Part shown: piece by piece, positions 23,243-35,200 of the stretch | How the letters are laid out: each line of letters opens with the position of its first letter | Numbering within the stretch: the first letter of the stretch is position 1 | Assembly: GCA_949752745.1 (NCBI GenBank) | Contig: OX457026.1 | Coordinates: forward strand, 76,444,775 to 76,508,774 | Length of the DNA stretch: 64,000 bases | Reading direction: 5' to 3' | DNA from: Protula sp. h YS-2021 | Taxonomy: Eukaryota > Annelida > Polychaeta > Sabellida > Serpulidae | The notes under the pieces: model-generated | Databases searched by the model: none | Seen by the model: the letters and a program-made list of their open reading frames with translations, nothing else | Told to the model about the DNA's origin: nothing | Program-made: the position numbers and the translations under genes

Positions 23243-23463
23243 ACGGGGGGGGGGGCGGGTTTGGGTCGGGGGGTTTAGGCCACCGGGGGGTTTTAGTCGG
23301 GGGGGTTTTGACGGGGGGGGGGTTTCGGTCGGGGGGGGGTTTGGGAACAGGCCCAAACCCCCCCGACCGAAACCCCCCCCCCCCCCCGGCCCTAACCCCC
23401 CGTCAAAACCCCCCGACTAAACCCCCCCCCCCCCGGCATAAACCCCCCGACCCAAACCCCCCC
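23243..23463. repeat. G-rich/C-rich inverted array (long hairpin)
   Basis: The left half (23243-23345) is G-runs such as gggggttttagtcggggg. The right half (23346-23463) is the matching C-runs. The centre is ggtttgggaacaggcccaaacc. The two arms could pair as a long imperfect hairpin, and the G arm could form quadruplexes. Confidence 0.8.
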
Positions 23464-23606
23464 GGTTCTCAGGTCTATTTTATATTTTGTAATTGCGATA
23501 CATCCACGTTGTTAATTACACTTCAAATGCCCATTGAAGAGACCACACGGCGTTTAAAATTGCAATTTCCGAACCACTGAAGGAATTGATCATCATTATA
23601 AAAGAA
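23464..23606. repeat. 143-bp direct duplication, copy 2
   Basis: Same length and, by eye, the same bases as 22723-22865. Confidence 0.9.
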
Positions 23607-25079
23607 ACTTCATTTGGGTAAAGCAAAAGCTTATTTGGGCGTCAACTTGAGGTCATTTGCTTATAGCAATAGAAGAATCCAACCAAGATCCCGGATTTCT
23701 CTCTAGCTGTTTCGGAGATGGGCTACCTTTTTCTTCAAATTTTGACCAAACTGAAGAATTTAAAAAATTACAAATTTGCCATTTGACCACTTATACATTT
23801 ACATTACAACGCGTTCAACCGAGAGTTCGAAATGAAGTAAATGTCGTCGGCTTCTTCGAAGCTTTCTAACTATACTATCTTCCCGAAACCATTTTCGCCG
23901 GATTGATCTAATTTAAAAATTTATAACTTATATTAACAGTTGAGCTGTTGACAGATCATGTCAATTTAACTGATTTTGACACACCGAACAACATTCAAAA
24001 TTTACACTTCTGATTAAAATGCTACACTGGGGAGTCAAATAAAGTCCAATTCGCCGTCTACGTGGGATAAAGTACCCTTTTCTGAAAACCGCTTAGTGTG
24101 CGAAATTGGTCAAGAACAAAATTTATATTAACAGTTGCAGTGTGAAGACTCCAAAATGAGGTCCAAAATTTCTACCGATTCCTGAGATCAGTAACTTTTT
24201 TAACATTTTGACCAAACTCGCCAAAACCTGCCAAACTGAACAACATTCAAATTTTATCTTAAATTAATTTATATTACAACGATTGAGTATAAACTGTCTC
24301 CTCTAACAGTTTCTTAGATGAACCGTTTTCTAAAATCTATCAAATCAGCCAATTTTTCAAAATAAAAAATCTTAAAAGTTGCATTATTTGACGCATCACC
24401 AAAAACTGCTGAAGCCTTACAGCTGATCATCAATGTAACATCCGAGCATTTGGAAGATTATCAAACTACAAACATACAGGTAAAAGGCAGATGATCCCTC
24501 TTTTTGTCGCACTAGCCCAGTTCGACATGTATTCTCCACTCCAGTTATTTCCGTGTGAGTTGGAGACCTAAAATCGGGAAAGACCCAAGAACAGGACGTA
24601 GGGCCTAAATACATAGAAACTTTCATAATCTGTGGGTATAAAACTTCAAAGAAAAAATAAGGAAATATGTGGAAATCGTTTGCCTTTGTCGGAGGGGGGG
24701 GGGGGGGGGGGTCTTCAGGTGTCAAACCTTTATTAGGACGGCAGGATATTTATTTTAAGCATTAATAAATCAGCTTTTCAATAAAAAAGTGCTTTAGACT
24801 TTGCACGTAGGACACCGTAACTGAGAGAAAATTGTGGATTTTTAACGATTTTCGGGAGCCAATAACCAAAGACGATACAAAACTAATTCGCAGAAACCAA
24901 GATGGCGACAACTAAAAAAAAACAAACAAACAAACAAAAAAAAAAAAAAAAAGAAAGAAAAGGAAAAAATCAGCTAACAAGCTCGGGGGAGGGTGGCACT
25001 TAGTATTTAGTGTCCTATGTCTTACCATGCTTGTGCAAAAAAAAAAAACCCGGAGAAACAAGTAGGTCAGTGAAACTGA
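23607..25079. other. Intergenic, no gene recognised
   Basis: From 23700 to 24400, phrases such as tttgaccaaact, ccgaacaacattcaaaattt and ttatattaacagttg recur loosely, suggesting another worn satellite. There is a poly-G at 24691-24711 and an A/CAAA-rich patch at 24914-24965. Confidence 0.45.
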
Positions 25080-26373
25080 CTATGTCCCCCGCCGTACAAT
25101 CCCAGTATTTGATTTTGTTAGGTTGGACTACAACCCTTCGCATCATATTCGTGAATTTTAAAATTCAAGCTGGGCCAATGTCCTTGGGCTAACATGGCTC
25201 ATTTACAATACCAATTCTTGTTACCACCAATACTACCTATGTGTATAACATTTTGCCAATTGTTTCCAAAAATGTAGGCTTGAGTGTGTTAGCAAACTCA
25301 TTCCAGTATGTAAGGGTTGTGAAAATTTCTGAAGTTCAGCTGTGCCAATGTCCTTGGGCCGACAGGGCTCATTTGCAATACCGACCTTTGTTGGTTCCAA
25401 AACTTCCTATATCTAAAAGATTTCAACAATCGATCTAGAATTGTAGGCTTTAGTGTGTTAACAAACTCATTCAATTGAGTAAGGATTGGGAAAATTTCTG
25501 AAGTTCAGCTGCGCGAATGTCCTTGGGCCGACAGGGCCCATTTACAATACCGATCTTTGTTGGTTCTAATACTTCCTATATCTAAAAGATTTCAACAATC
25601 GATCTAGAATTGTAGGCTTGAGTGTGTTAACAAACTCATTCCAGCATGTAAGGGTTGTGAAAATTTCTGAAGTTCAGCTGGGCCAATGTCCTTGGGCCGA
25701 CAGGGCTCATTTACAATACCAACCTTTGTTGGTTCTAATACTTCCTATATCTAAAAGATTTCAACAATCGATCTAGAATTGTAGGCTTGAGTGTGTAAAC
25801 AAACTCATTCAACTGAGTAAGGATTGGGAAAATTTGTGAAGTTCAGCTGGGCCAATGTCCTTGGGCCGACAGGCCTCATTTACAATACCGACCTTTGTTG
25901 GTTCCAATACTTCCTATTTCTAAAAGATTTCAACAATCGAACCAGAAATGTAGGCTTGAGTGTGTTAACAAACTCATTCGACTAAGTAAGGATTGGGAAA
26001 ATTTTTGAAGTTCAGCTGGGCCAATGTCCTTGGGCCGACATGGCTCATTTACAATACCAATCCTTGCTCGTTCCAGTACTATCCATATATACAATATCTT
26101 AACAATCGGTGGAAAAATGTAGGCTTGAGTGTGTTAACAAACCCATTCGACTGAGTAAGGATTGGGAAAATTTGTGAAGTTCAGCTGGGCCAATGTCCTT
26201 GGGCCGACATGGCTCATTTACAATACCGATCCTTGTTCGTTCCAGTACTACCCATATATACAATACCTTAACAATCGGTGGAAAATTGTAGGCTTGAGTG
26301 TGTTAACAAAAAAAGTGTCGACAGACGGACGGATAGACAAACCCGAAAACTATAGTCCCCCGGCGGGGGACTA
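25080..26373 (+). mobile_element. Hairpin-capped satellite element B
   Basis: The left end has gtcccccgccg. The right end is a hairpin, AGTCCCC-cggcg-GGGGACT (26354-26372), preceded by cagacggacggatagac. The core is about seven units of roughly 170 bp (25110-26310), each carrying ttgtaggcttgagtgtgtta and ggccaatgtccttgggccga. It has the same plan as element A with unrelated sequence. Confidence 0.65.
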
Positions 26374-26510
26374 ACAAGGGGGGATAATTCTGAAACCGGG
26401 CGCGGTGTGCGCGGAGTGCCAAAACGTGGAATCACACTTTGGGTATTTCGAATAAAATGCATAAGAAATTCTGATTAACTCTACCCAATTTTGTAAAAAG
26501 AAAAATTTAC

Positions 26511-26665
26511 GTGGAAATACCCTGGAAAACTTGGAATTTTCCAAAAATTAAATCCTCCCAGTTTTCCCTGAGGCTTGCTGGAATTTTCAAATTCCCTGAG
26601 TTTTCCCTGACTGGAAATACCGATTCACTTTTCCCTGAATTCCCTGATTTCCAGGGTCGGTGGCC
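26511..26665. repeat. ttttccctga/ggaaat iterations
   Basis: Short direct and inverted iterations of ttttccctga, tggaattttc and ggaaataccc. This could be a decayed TIR element, similar in style to 4500-4590. Confidence 0.35.
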
Positions 26666-26849
26666 ACGCCTCCTCGTTTCCCACAAAAAGGGATTTCTTT
26701 CGGAACTCCACTCTGCGTTTTAGTTAAAGAAGGGGAGACTGTTTCAATTTTATACTCCGCCTTTAGGGTCGTTTTAAAGAGCTACGGACACGCATAGTGA
26801 ATCATACAAGTAAGTATTTGTAAAACACGAGCAGGCCGCAACCGCCCCC

Positions 26850-27538
26850 AAATTCAAAGGTGTATAAAGTCAATTTTTGACCATTTTCGGATGACTAACT
26901 CTGACCAAAAGTACCAAAAGGCACATCTACAGGTCGAGAACTTTCATTTGAGCCTATTCTCAATGTTCTACGACTAATAGAACCGAAGATACAGCGTGTA
27001 CAAGCTTATTTCCCTAAAAGGCAAATTTTTGACTACTTCCGGATGACCGAATCTGGCCAAAAGTACCAAAAGGCACATCTAAGGGTCGAGACCTTCAATT
27101 GAGCCTATTCTCAATGTTCTACGACTAATAGAACCGAAGATACAGCGTGTACAAGCTTATTTCCCTAAAAGGCAAATTTTTGACTACTTCCGGATGACCG
27201 AATCTGGCCAAAAGTACCAAAAGGCACATCTAAGGGTCGAGACCTTTCAATTGAGCGTATTCTCAATGTTCTACGACTAACAGAACCAAAGATACAGCGT
27301 GTACAAGCTTATTTCCCTAAAACACCAATTATCGCCCGTTTTAGTCAATTTTACCACTTCCGGATGACTGAATCTGACCAAAGCACCAAAAGGCACATCT
27401 ACACGTCAAGACCTTTCATTTAAGCTAACTATCAATGCTCTACGACCAATGGAACCGGAGATATGGCGTGTACAAAAAAGCGATGACGGACAGACGTACA
27501 ATCCAAACCTATTGGCCCCAATCCGAAGGGTTGGGGCC
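26850..27538 (-). mobile_element. Hairpin-capped satellite element C
   Basis: About four units of roughly 167 bp, each with gaaccgaagatacagcgtgt, aaaggcacatctaagggtcg and ttccggatgac. They are followed by cgatgacggacagacgtaca and the hairpin GGCCCCAAtccgaaggGTTGGGGCC (27514-27538). Read on the minus strand it aligns with elements D and E: hairpin, then gtctgtccgtcatcgctttt, then a gatatctc-like motif and tagatgtgcctttt. Confidence 0.6.
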
Positions 27539-28066
27539 TAATTAATCAGCTGGTACGTGAATGGCCCCTTCGGGTGACCCGCCTGGCCAGTTTTAACTTT
27601 TTTTGACCACATGATACTGGGTACATTCTTTTGGGCCTCTCAGGAAACTGAGAATCCACTCTCCAAACAGACCAGAGAAGCTTCAGAGACACCGTCCAAA
27701 AGAACAAGTCTCAAAAAATCGAGAAATAGAAAACACAAATCTGGTTATTTTGTGCTTATTTCAGATAAATATGTAATTTATATGTCCAGAAATATATCCT
27801 GTGACAATCATTTGTTGGGGCATTGGTTGAAATGTGATCTGTTTTACCTAATAAAGTCCCTATCACTTCAGCAGTACCATCGGTGATGCAGATTCGACCT
27901 TAACCAGGGCTCGAACTTAACTATTTTTGACTCGGAGCCACCGGGCTCCCGGGTCTGAATATCTGGGAGCCCGACCCAAAAATTGGGAGCCCGGAGTATA
28001 CATGTTTGATTAAATGAAAAAAAAAACAAAAACAGTGTATTCCATTTTTTATTAATGTCATACTTG

Positions 28067-28299
28067 TCATAAAATGAAATCTAAGTTCTGCCAAGCTTCT
28101 TTTTCTTCATTTACGTCTTGTTTGTCTTTTTCATTCCTCTTTTTTTCCATAATATCGGAACGCCTTATTCGAACACCTGAAGTGGCCCAAAGATCAATAT
28201 CATGGCTAGGGTCAAAGCTAGACATTTCTTCTGACTCCAGTTGAACCATCATGAAGTCACTAACGTGACCATCACTTAGGCAGGACCGCCAATCACTTT
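28067..28299 (-). pseudogene. hAT transposase C-terminal fragment
   Basis: The frame reads SDWRSCLSDGHVSDFMMVQL then SSFDPSHDIDLWATSGVRIR and ends at a stop at 28067. This is the C-terminal pattern of hAT-family transposases: L-S-xH--DLM, followed by F-P--AIDLW---G-R-RR. Upstream coding sequence is missing because the hairpin of element D begins immediately to the right. Only this fragment remains, so it is nonfunctional. Confidence 0.6.
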
Positions 28300-28308
28300 T
28301 CGTTTTTT

Positions 28309-29230
28309 AGCCCCCAACCGGGGCTTTATGCCTCGGAAGGGGCTTATGGATTGGGCTCTGTCCGTTTGTCTGTCCTGCCGTCTGTTCGTCCGTTACCACG
28401 CATTCCTCTTAGATGTGTATACCGTTTGGTCTGAAAGTTTACAGGACTCACCCCATGGTCGTAGCTTGGTGTACATCAATTTTTTTGGCGGTCCGATAAT
28501 TTTTTTTAAATTGTAGTGCTTTCAGTACTGTTTTTAGACTTTTTTTATGCGATATCTCAAAAATAGCCTATCGGCTCTTCACTATACCTTGCAGAAAGAA
28601 AGACCATACAGTGCAGATTTGCACTGAGGAATTATTTTGATTTTTTTTTTTTCAAAAATTGAATTTTTGACGAATTTTTGAATTTTCACTTGGGTGTTTT
28701 TTTAACTGTTTTGTACTTTGTTTGCGCGATATCTTCCACCAAACCCTGCAATTAGAAAGACCAGATAGTTGACATCATCACGAAGGTTGATTCTGATTCA
28801 AAATTGTTTTTTGAACGATTTTTTTTTAAATTTCACTTTGGTGTGTTTTTAACTTTTTGACTATGTCACACGGTATCTCAGAGACCGCTAATTCGTTCGA
28901 TCAAATCTAGCAGGAAGAAAGACCCTATAGTGTAGGTGGTCACTGAAGTAGTGGGCCTGTCTGGTAAATGGGTTAGGGTTGCCCAAGGAAAATGATCCAA
29001 ATGCACTTCGAAATTTACCAAATCCTGGAAATTATTCAGCATCGGAATGAGTTTGTTAACACCATATCTCAAGAACAACTGCAGGGATTTTAATGAAACT
29101 TGGTATGTAGCTTCTATGGGAACAAACACAGGTCGGTAAATAGTAAATGGGCCAGGTTCGTCCAAGGAAAATGCACCAACTGGACTTGGAAAATTTCAGC
29201 TCTTGATTGACTATTGATGGCCGTGTTTAA
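28309..29230 (+). mobile_element. Hairpin-capped satellite element D, inside the hAT
   Basis: It begins with the stem AGCCCC/GGGGCT (28309-28325), then ctgtccgtttgtctgtcctg. About four diverged units of roughly 160 bp follow, each with a gatatctc-like motif and gcagaaagaaagacc or its variants. The right end is indistinct. Confidence 0.5.
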
Positions 29231-29576
29231 CTGATTGGGGGCCTGTTGGGAATATGTGAGCTATGCACACTGCTCTAGTTCCACAATGTAGTCTTGAAAT
29301 TTTTCAAAGCTGATTTCTTATCAATTATGAACAAATTTATTGTGGAGAAACCTGATGTGCTCTAGCGTGCAGTTTTCGAAGCATGGATTTCTCATAAAAT
29401 AATTAAGTTCATTGTTAAGTTTCTGACTTCATAATAAATAAAATCCGATTTCAGTACTGTAAAAAAAATACCGGATTTTCCGGGAGCCAGCCGGGCTCCG
29501 AGATCCAAAAATCTCGGAGCCCGGCGCGAAATCTGGGAGCCTCGGGCTCCCGCTAATTTCGAGCCCTGACCTTAAC

Positions 29577-31890
29577 CCATAGTTATTGAGGTTAAACCTT
29601 TGCGTCCTCATGTATTTCACTACACATACATAGTACATACTAAATTTCTACTCCTAAATATCTATAATTTCTTCTCTTAAATATATATATTTCACATTCA
29701 TTTTGGCAAATAAGTTGTTGAAATGCCTTTGTTTACATTTCCGCCATCTTGTATCTGACCTTCTCCAGAGAAATTTTTCGAGACAAAAACAGTCTCTAGA
29801 TAACGAGAAATTATCCAAAAGAACACCTCTCGATTTTTTGAGAACCTCTTGATTTTTCGAGACGGTCCAAGAGAATGTGGCCACTATCAAGTTTAAATTA
29901 CATTTTTATGATATATACTTTCCCAACTGTATAGTGATAAGGAAATAAAACACAAAATTGCCAAAATTGTTTCCGCTACTAGTCCTAGATGACTCTTCTC
30001 CTAGGAAGATGGAAAGGGTCCGCTGTGACTATTCCGTTCCAGCTAGGCATCAATCCATTTGTATTATCGCCCATTTACAATCCAAATTTAAAAATTGTAC
30101 GTCATAAACTGGCCTAGTAACCAAATAGAACACAACTGTTGTCATTTTATACATAGCTCACTTTTACGAAAATAGCAACATATTACAACTTAAATGAGAC
30201 CTAGCCTTAAGATGAGCAAGTACCAAGAAGGCGGGTTCCCTGGCGGTGCGTTCAAACGGAGCACAGACCTCCCGCGAGCAAGGTGACTACTCGATTTTTA
30301 TTGCTATTTACATAGCGGTTCAAAACAAAGCGACCAATATTATTCAGCAACTGTAGTAGTAATCAGCATGAGTAGTATTCAAAGTTACAACCCGCCCCTA
30401 CCCCCAACATTGTTTGACAACTGACATGGGTGATATTCAAGATTACCCCCCCCCCCCCCCCACCGTTTTTCTGTGCGTTTTTTGTTGTTGTTGTGTTCCC
30501 CCTTTGTTAGGCGTGGAGTGTCATCTGGCCTTAGCTAACTCATTTCGATTTTTTTTTTAACATGTATGGAAAAACATGTTCTAACAAATGGAGTCTGACT
30601 TATTAAATTATATTCGGCTTTTATGCTTATTTTGTGGATTTTTATTAGCTATCTTTTTCCTAGTATGCTATTTAAATAAAAAATGCAAGTGCTGTATATT
30701 GCTTTGAATCTTGCAAATAACTCCTTGAAAAGTGTGATAAGAAAAGGCAAAGCCTCATTCAATAAAAGTATTTCAAACTAAAAAGTCCAAGTTATTCCTT
30801 CTTTAAGTGATATTTTAATTACCAGGGTAAAATTTCGAATTTCCTTTAAAAATATGCATAACCTGTATTTAATCTGATTGCGTGCCCCAAAGCTTATATG
30901 CTATAATGAAATATTCATATCCATATTAAATTAGTTGCATATGATATTAAAATACTTACATGCCGCATTAAAATAATTTATTTAAAGTACTATTAAAAAC
31001 TGTTCTAGCATAGCTAAATCAATAGGAATTTCTAGTTCATGTTAAATAACACATTCGCCTTCTAGGCTGGAAACCCCGTTAGTTGTAATGAAGTCCTTAC
31101 TCTTTCTAAATTGTCAGTGAAAGAGTGAAAGTTGCCAAATAACATTCTCCCTATATTCACAGAAGGTTGGACTGATTTTGTTTTATAAAAGGGCATTGCA
31201 ATTAAAAAATACAAAGAATAGTCCAGCTAGCTAAACAGGCTTTGGGTACCTATCTACCCTGCCATTATGGCGGTATTGTGAGAACCCTAGAGTTGTCGCC
31301 CTCTTTCTTTTATAAATATTTTGGTTAGAATTTTTAGAGATTTTTAGAATACGGGCCTGGCAAGGTTTCTGGACGTGACCATCGAAAAATACGGCCCCAT
31401 TGGCTTGGCAGCATAAAAAAAATAGGCCCCAAAACTCTCCCGGCTGCCAACGACCCGAGACCCATTCCCTTTTTAAGCAATGTTTTTCGGAAAGAGCTCC
31501 GCCACTCTCTTCGTATTTTGAATATTTTCTTATGATTTCTTTATAACGGATTAGCAATGTTGTCATGTCCAGATTCCTCCGCGGGTCAATTCGGTTTCTC
31601 ATTGGCTGTATGGGGAGTCCCTCTCTGGATAGACGGGGAATAAAAACTCCCCGGCGAGGCTGGAGAGGGCAGACAGGCAAATAGAGACTGACAGAGATTG
31701 AGCAAGAAAAAGAGAGAGAGCTTTTACCCTACAGCCATTGTGGAAACCGAGAATAAAGCTAGCAAGGTAGAAATCTGTGAAAGAAAATCTGTTAAGAAAT
31801 AGTGGAATAAATTTTAAAGATCACCTGTAAAAGTCAAGTCTTTTCATTGAAGTTTATTCTGGATTAAACAGGCTGTTTCTGAAAGAAACT
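29577..31890. other. Intergenic, no gene recognised
   Basis: Poly-C at 30444-30461. The hairpin-like ctcctaggaagatggaaagg near 30000 is a worn relative of 34560-34592. A 149-codon minus-strand open frame at 31231-31680 shows no recognisable family and is treated as chance. Confidence 0.4.
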
Positions 31891-31895
31891 GTCCC

Positions 31896-32015
31896 GAAGA
31901 GTCGCACTTTTTAACCAGGAAAAAAAGTGCACCTTTCTAACTCTTCTTTTTCATCGTTTAAAGCTGGAAGAGTCGCGCTTTTCACTAGCTGAAAAGCGCA
32001 TCTTTGCCACTCTTC
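31896..32015 (+). ncRNA. Two tandem stem-loops with compensatory changes
   Basis: Loops at 31896-31946 and 31967-32015 share one plan: outer stem GAAGAGT/ACTCTTC, one unpaired C, an inner 9-bp stem, a 7-nt loop, and a 9-nt bulge on the 3' side. The inner stems differ (GCACTTTTT/AAAAAGTGC against GCGCTTTTC/GAAAAGCGC), yet both pair fully, with A-T replaced by G-C on both sides. They lie 193-312 bp upstream of the MRPS21 start. A structured RNA, a 5'-UTR element or a transposon relic are all possible. Confidence 0.35.
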
Positions 32016-32037
32016 GGATAGCAAGAGAACGAGGGTC

Positions 32038-32062
32038 GTGTTGCTAATTGGGGTAGCAACAC
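32038..32062. repeat. Hairpin GTGTTGCTA/TAGCAACAC upstream of MRPS21
   Basis: A perfect 9-bp stem with loop ATTGGGG. A further ACTGTCG/CGACAGT pair lies at about 32111-32155, making four hairpins within 260 bp of each other. Confidence 0.5.
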
Positions 32063-32207
32063 ACAGTAGATCAACCCTTAATCGACCTCCCCAAGCGACA
32101 CCGTCGTCGTACTGTCGGTTCCCTAATTGGCAGTATTACGAGGATGGCGACAGTATTTAATCAACCACCGGTTCTGCGAATAGTCTTTCTCTCAAAACTC
32201 CTTCAAG

Positions 32208-32290
32208 ATGAGAATGCACTACAATTTTTTCGCTAGGACTGTCATGGTTAAAGATAATGACATACACTCAGCATTTGTGGCTTTAAACAG
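32208..32290 (+). CDS. MRPS21: MRPS21 exon 1 (coding)
   Basis: 83 nt from the ATG to AAC AG|GTAAAG (phase 2). ATG AGA ATG CAC is the only start in frame with FARTVMV. An alternative start at the second ATG would lose two residues. Confidence 0.93.
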
Positions 32291-35200
32291 GTAAAGTCAG
32301 TGAGGTGTACTGGTTCATTACGTTTCTAGATTACAGTCTCAGTGTTTGAATATCATATCATCGCCCACTCACTGATCTTGGGCTCTTTCCAATTTCATAA
32401 CCTGCGTTTTATTGGGCAAGGATAATGTTTCGAAAATGTTTCGGAAATCAGATAATGTTTCTTGGTTTTTCGATAATGTCTCGAAACATTCTCAAGTGTA
32501 TCGAGCTTTACATTCAGATAATCTTCCCATAATCCTTTTCTGCGCACCTGCGCGCCATTATCGCCCAAAAGTGAAACAGTTTTGCTTTACTTACGTCGAT
32601 TCAAAACTGACATAAGACAACTTACAGAAGAAATACAACTATTGACAATAGCAATTCGCAATTTGGGTTGCTCTCTACTAGAGAGAAAAGCACCAAAGCT
32701 CCGGCAGCCATTTTTATTCTCGATACAGTATCTGAAGTGTTTTATTGGGACATTTTCGAAACATTATCTGGATTTATTATTTTTTTTCAGATACGTCCAA
32801 TAAAACACGGTCATAGTTTCTGAGCCACGAATCCTGCATACCGATCCCTGTTATTCATTCAAACATTTACTGTAAGTTCATGCACAAAATATCGTTTTTG
32901 CAAAACAGGCACAATTTTTAATCTTTTATGTCTTCGTTACAGTGTAGAAAATTCATTTTCCTCAATCACCTGTCAAATGCCTGCTTATGTTTTGGGCTTT
33001 AAATATCATTTGACTCAGTCTAGAGACAGAAAATTGAAATAAAGAGATTGATGATTTTCCGTAAAAATTAGTCCTAGATGACTCTTGCGGTCTTCCTATG
33101 ACAGCAAGAGTCATAGTTCCTATAATAGGAAATGTCATTGATGTCAAGTTTCAAATCTCGGCGCACGACTGGGGCCAACGGCGCTATTTTAGAAATAGTG
33201 CATCACATAAATGGCCCAATTATAAATTATGGCGCACAACTTTTATGGTCAGATAACAATTTCTGACTGAGAAAAGTGTGTTTTCTTGACATCAGGATAT
33301 CGAATCCCTCATTATCGCCCACGACAATAGTGAATCCACAGTTGCAAAACCACGCTTTACTCTAGATTGGGTGTTTCGCTGAGGTCGAAAATAATGCGCC
33401 AGGGTACTTCTCAGAGTGCGTTTTTAGGCCCCAACCCTACAGGGTTGGGGGCCTATAGACTTGGGGTGTCCGTCTGTCTGTCTGTCCGTCATCGCTTTTT
33501 TGTACAAGCGATATCTCGAGAACGCAGAGGCCTAGAGACTTGATGTTGGGCTCATTTTAAAGGTCTCGACTTGTAGATGTGCCTTTAGGCCATTGTGGCC
33601 AAATTCGATCACGTGATCTTGGCCAAATTGGCCAAAAACGCAAAAAATCGACTTGTGTTTGTACAGGCGATATCTCGAGAACGCAGAGGCCTAGAGACTT
33701 GATGTTGGGCTCATTTGAAAGATCTCGTGTTGTAGATGTGCCTTTTGGCCATTTTAGCCGAATTCGGGCACGTGATCTTGGCCAAATTGGCCAAAAAACG
33801 CAAAAATCGACTTGTGTTTGTACAGGCGATATCTCGAGAACGCAGAGGCCTTCAGACTTGATGTTGGGCTCATTTGAAAGGTCTCGACTTATAGATGTGC
33901 CTTTAGGCCATTTTTGCCAAAATCGGTCACGTGATCTTGGCCAAATTGGCCAAAAAACGCAAAAAATCGATGTGTGTTTGTACAGGCGATATCTCGAGAA
34001 CGCATAGGCCTAGAGACTTGATGTTAGGCTCATTTGAAAGGTCTCGACTTGCAGATGTGCCTTTTGGCCAAATTCGGTCACGTGATCTTGGCCAAATTGG
34101 CCAAAAATCTACTTGTTCTTTAAAAGCACACTGAGAAGTACTCTGACGCATTATTTTCGACCTCAGCGAAACTCCCAAACCAGAGTAAAGCGTGATTTTG
34201 CAACTGTGGATTTGTTTTTGTTGTCGGCGATAATGAGGGATTCGGTATCCTGATCTCAAGAACACACATATTTTTCTCAGTAAAAAATTGTTATCTGACC
34301 ATAAAACCTGTGCGCAATAATTAGGCCCCAACCCTTCGGGCTAGGGCCTATAGGTTTGGGGTGTCTGTCCGTCCGTCTGTCAGTCATCGCTTTATACCCC
34401 TATGGATTTGGGGGGCGGTTGGGGCCTGCGTGTGTTTCACAAATACTTACTTGTAAAGAAAAACTGTGCCAGTTCGATCCTCTGTGTTCTTGAACGTGCG
34501 CCGAAAGATCCAGAGTCTCGAAAATTGAGTTCAATGGCCATTTCTATTGCAGGAACTGTGACCCTTTCTGTCCTAGGAAGACAGAAAGGGTCCGCTGGGA
34601 CTATGTAAAAATATGCTCAAATAGTTGACAGATGCGGAATTGGGTATAAATTTATTCTGTACAACCACAATATTTCACTTTTAGTTTCTTCCATGCTTGA
34701 AAGTTCGAAAATTTTTGGCGAGTCCTTGTCATTTTTTCACGTAATAAACCACGCTGCCTGGATGTAAACTAATGTCAATCGTTGCGGGAAATTTGAGGTT
34801 ATTTCCATAATTTTCTTTTAAAGAAGAGTAACACAGAAGTTATGTATCATTGCCGTAGTACTTTGAGGGCCTTAATCGAATGTCAGTGAAGACTTGTGGG
34901 TCGTTGGGTTTTGCACAACATAGCCACAGAGGTGTCTCAAGAGGAGCGTAGTTGACTTGCATATCGCTTAATTGCGAGGTTTTGAAGCGGGTACGCCGAC
35001 CCTCAGTAGCGGACCGCTTCTTGGAGCTAATGCCATCTGTACAGCAGGAACTACAAGGAGAAAAACTTGAAACAGAAGAGCACATCGTAATTGGCAAAAC
35101 TGAAAATATATTCTTTTAATACGAAAGCAGCGTTTGCACGGGTTATTGAGTGTTTATTTACAAACCAGAAGGCACACATGCAAAGAAGTCTCTTTTATTG

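Larger units (their letters stand above)
27905..29568. mobile_element. hAT element with intact 8-bp target duplication
   Basis: The termini CAGGGCTCGAA and TTCGAGCCCTG are inverted repeats, continuing inward as GGGAGCCCG-rich arms. Both sides are flanked by a perfect accttaac (27897-27904 and 29569-29576). An 8-bp TSD with CAGGG ends is the hAT signature. It contains a transposase remnant (28067-28299) and an inserted satellite element (from 28309). It is of the same family as 3346-3725. Confidence 0.85.

Noticed and set aside
31231..31680. 149-codon minus-strand frame upstream of MRPS21
   Set aside because: Long, but no recognisable family, no splice partner and uneven composition; treated as chance.
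33579..34007. 142-codon repetitive frame
   Set aside because: A by-product of a 159-bp (53-codon) satellite unit; no evidence of a gene.
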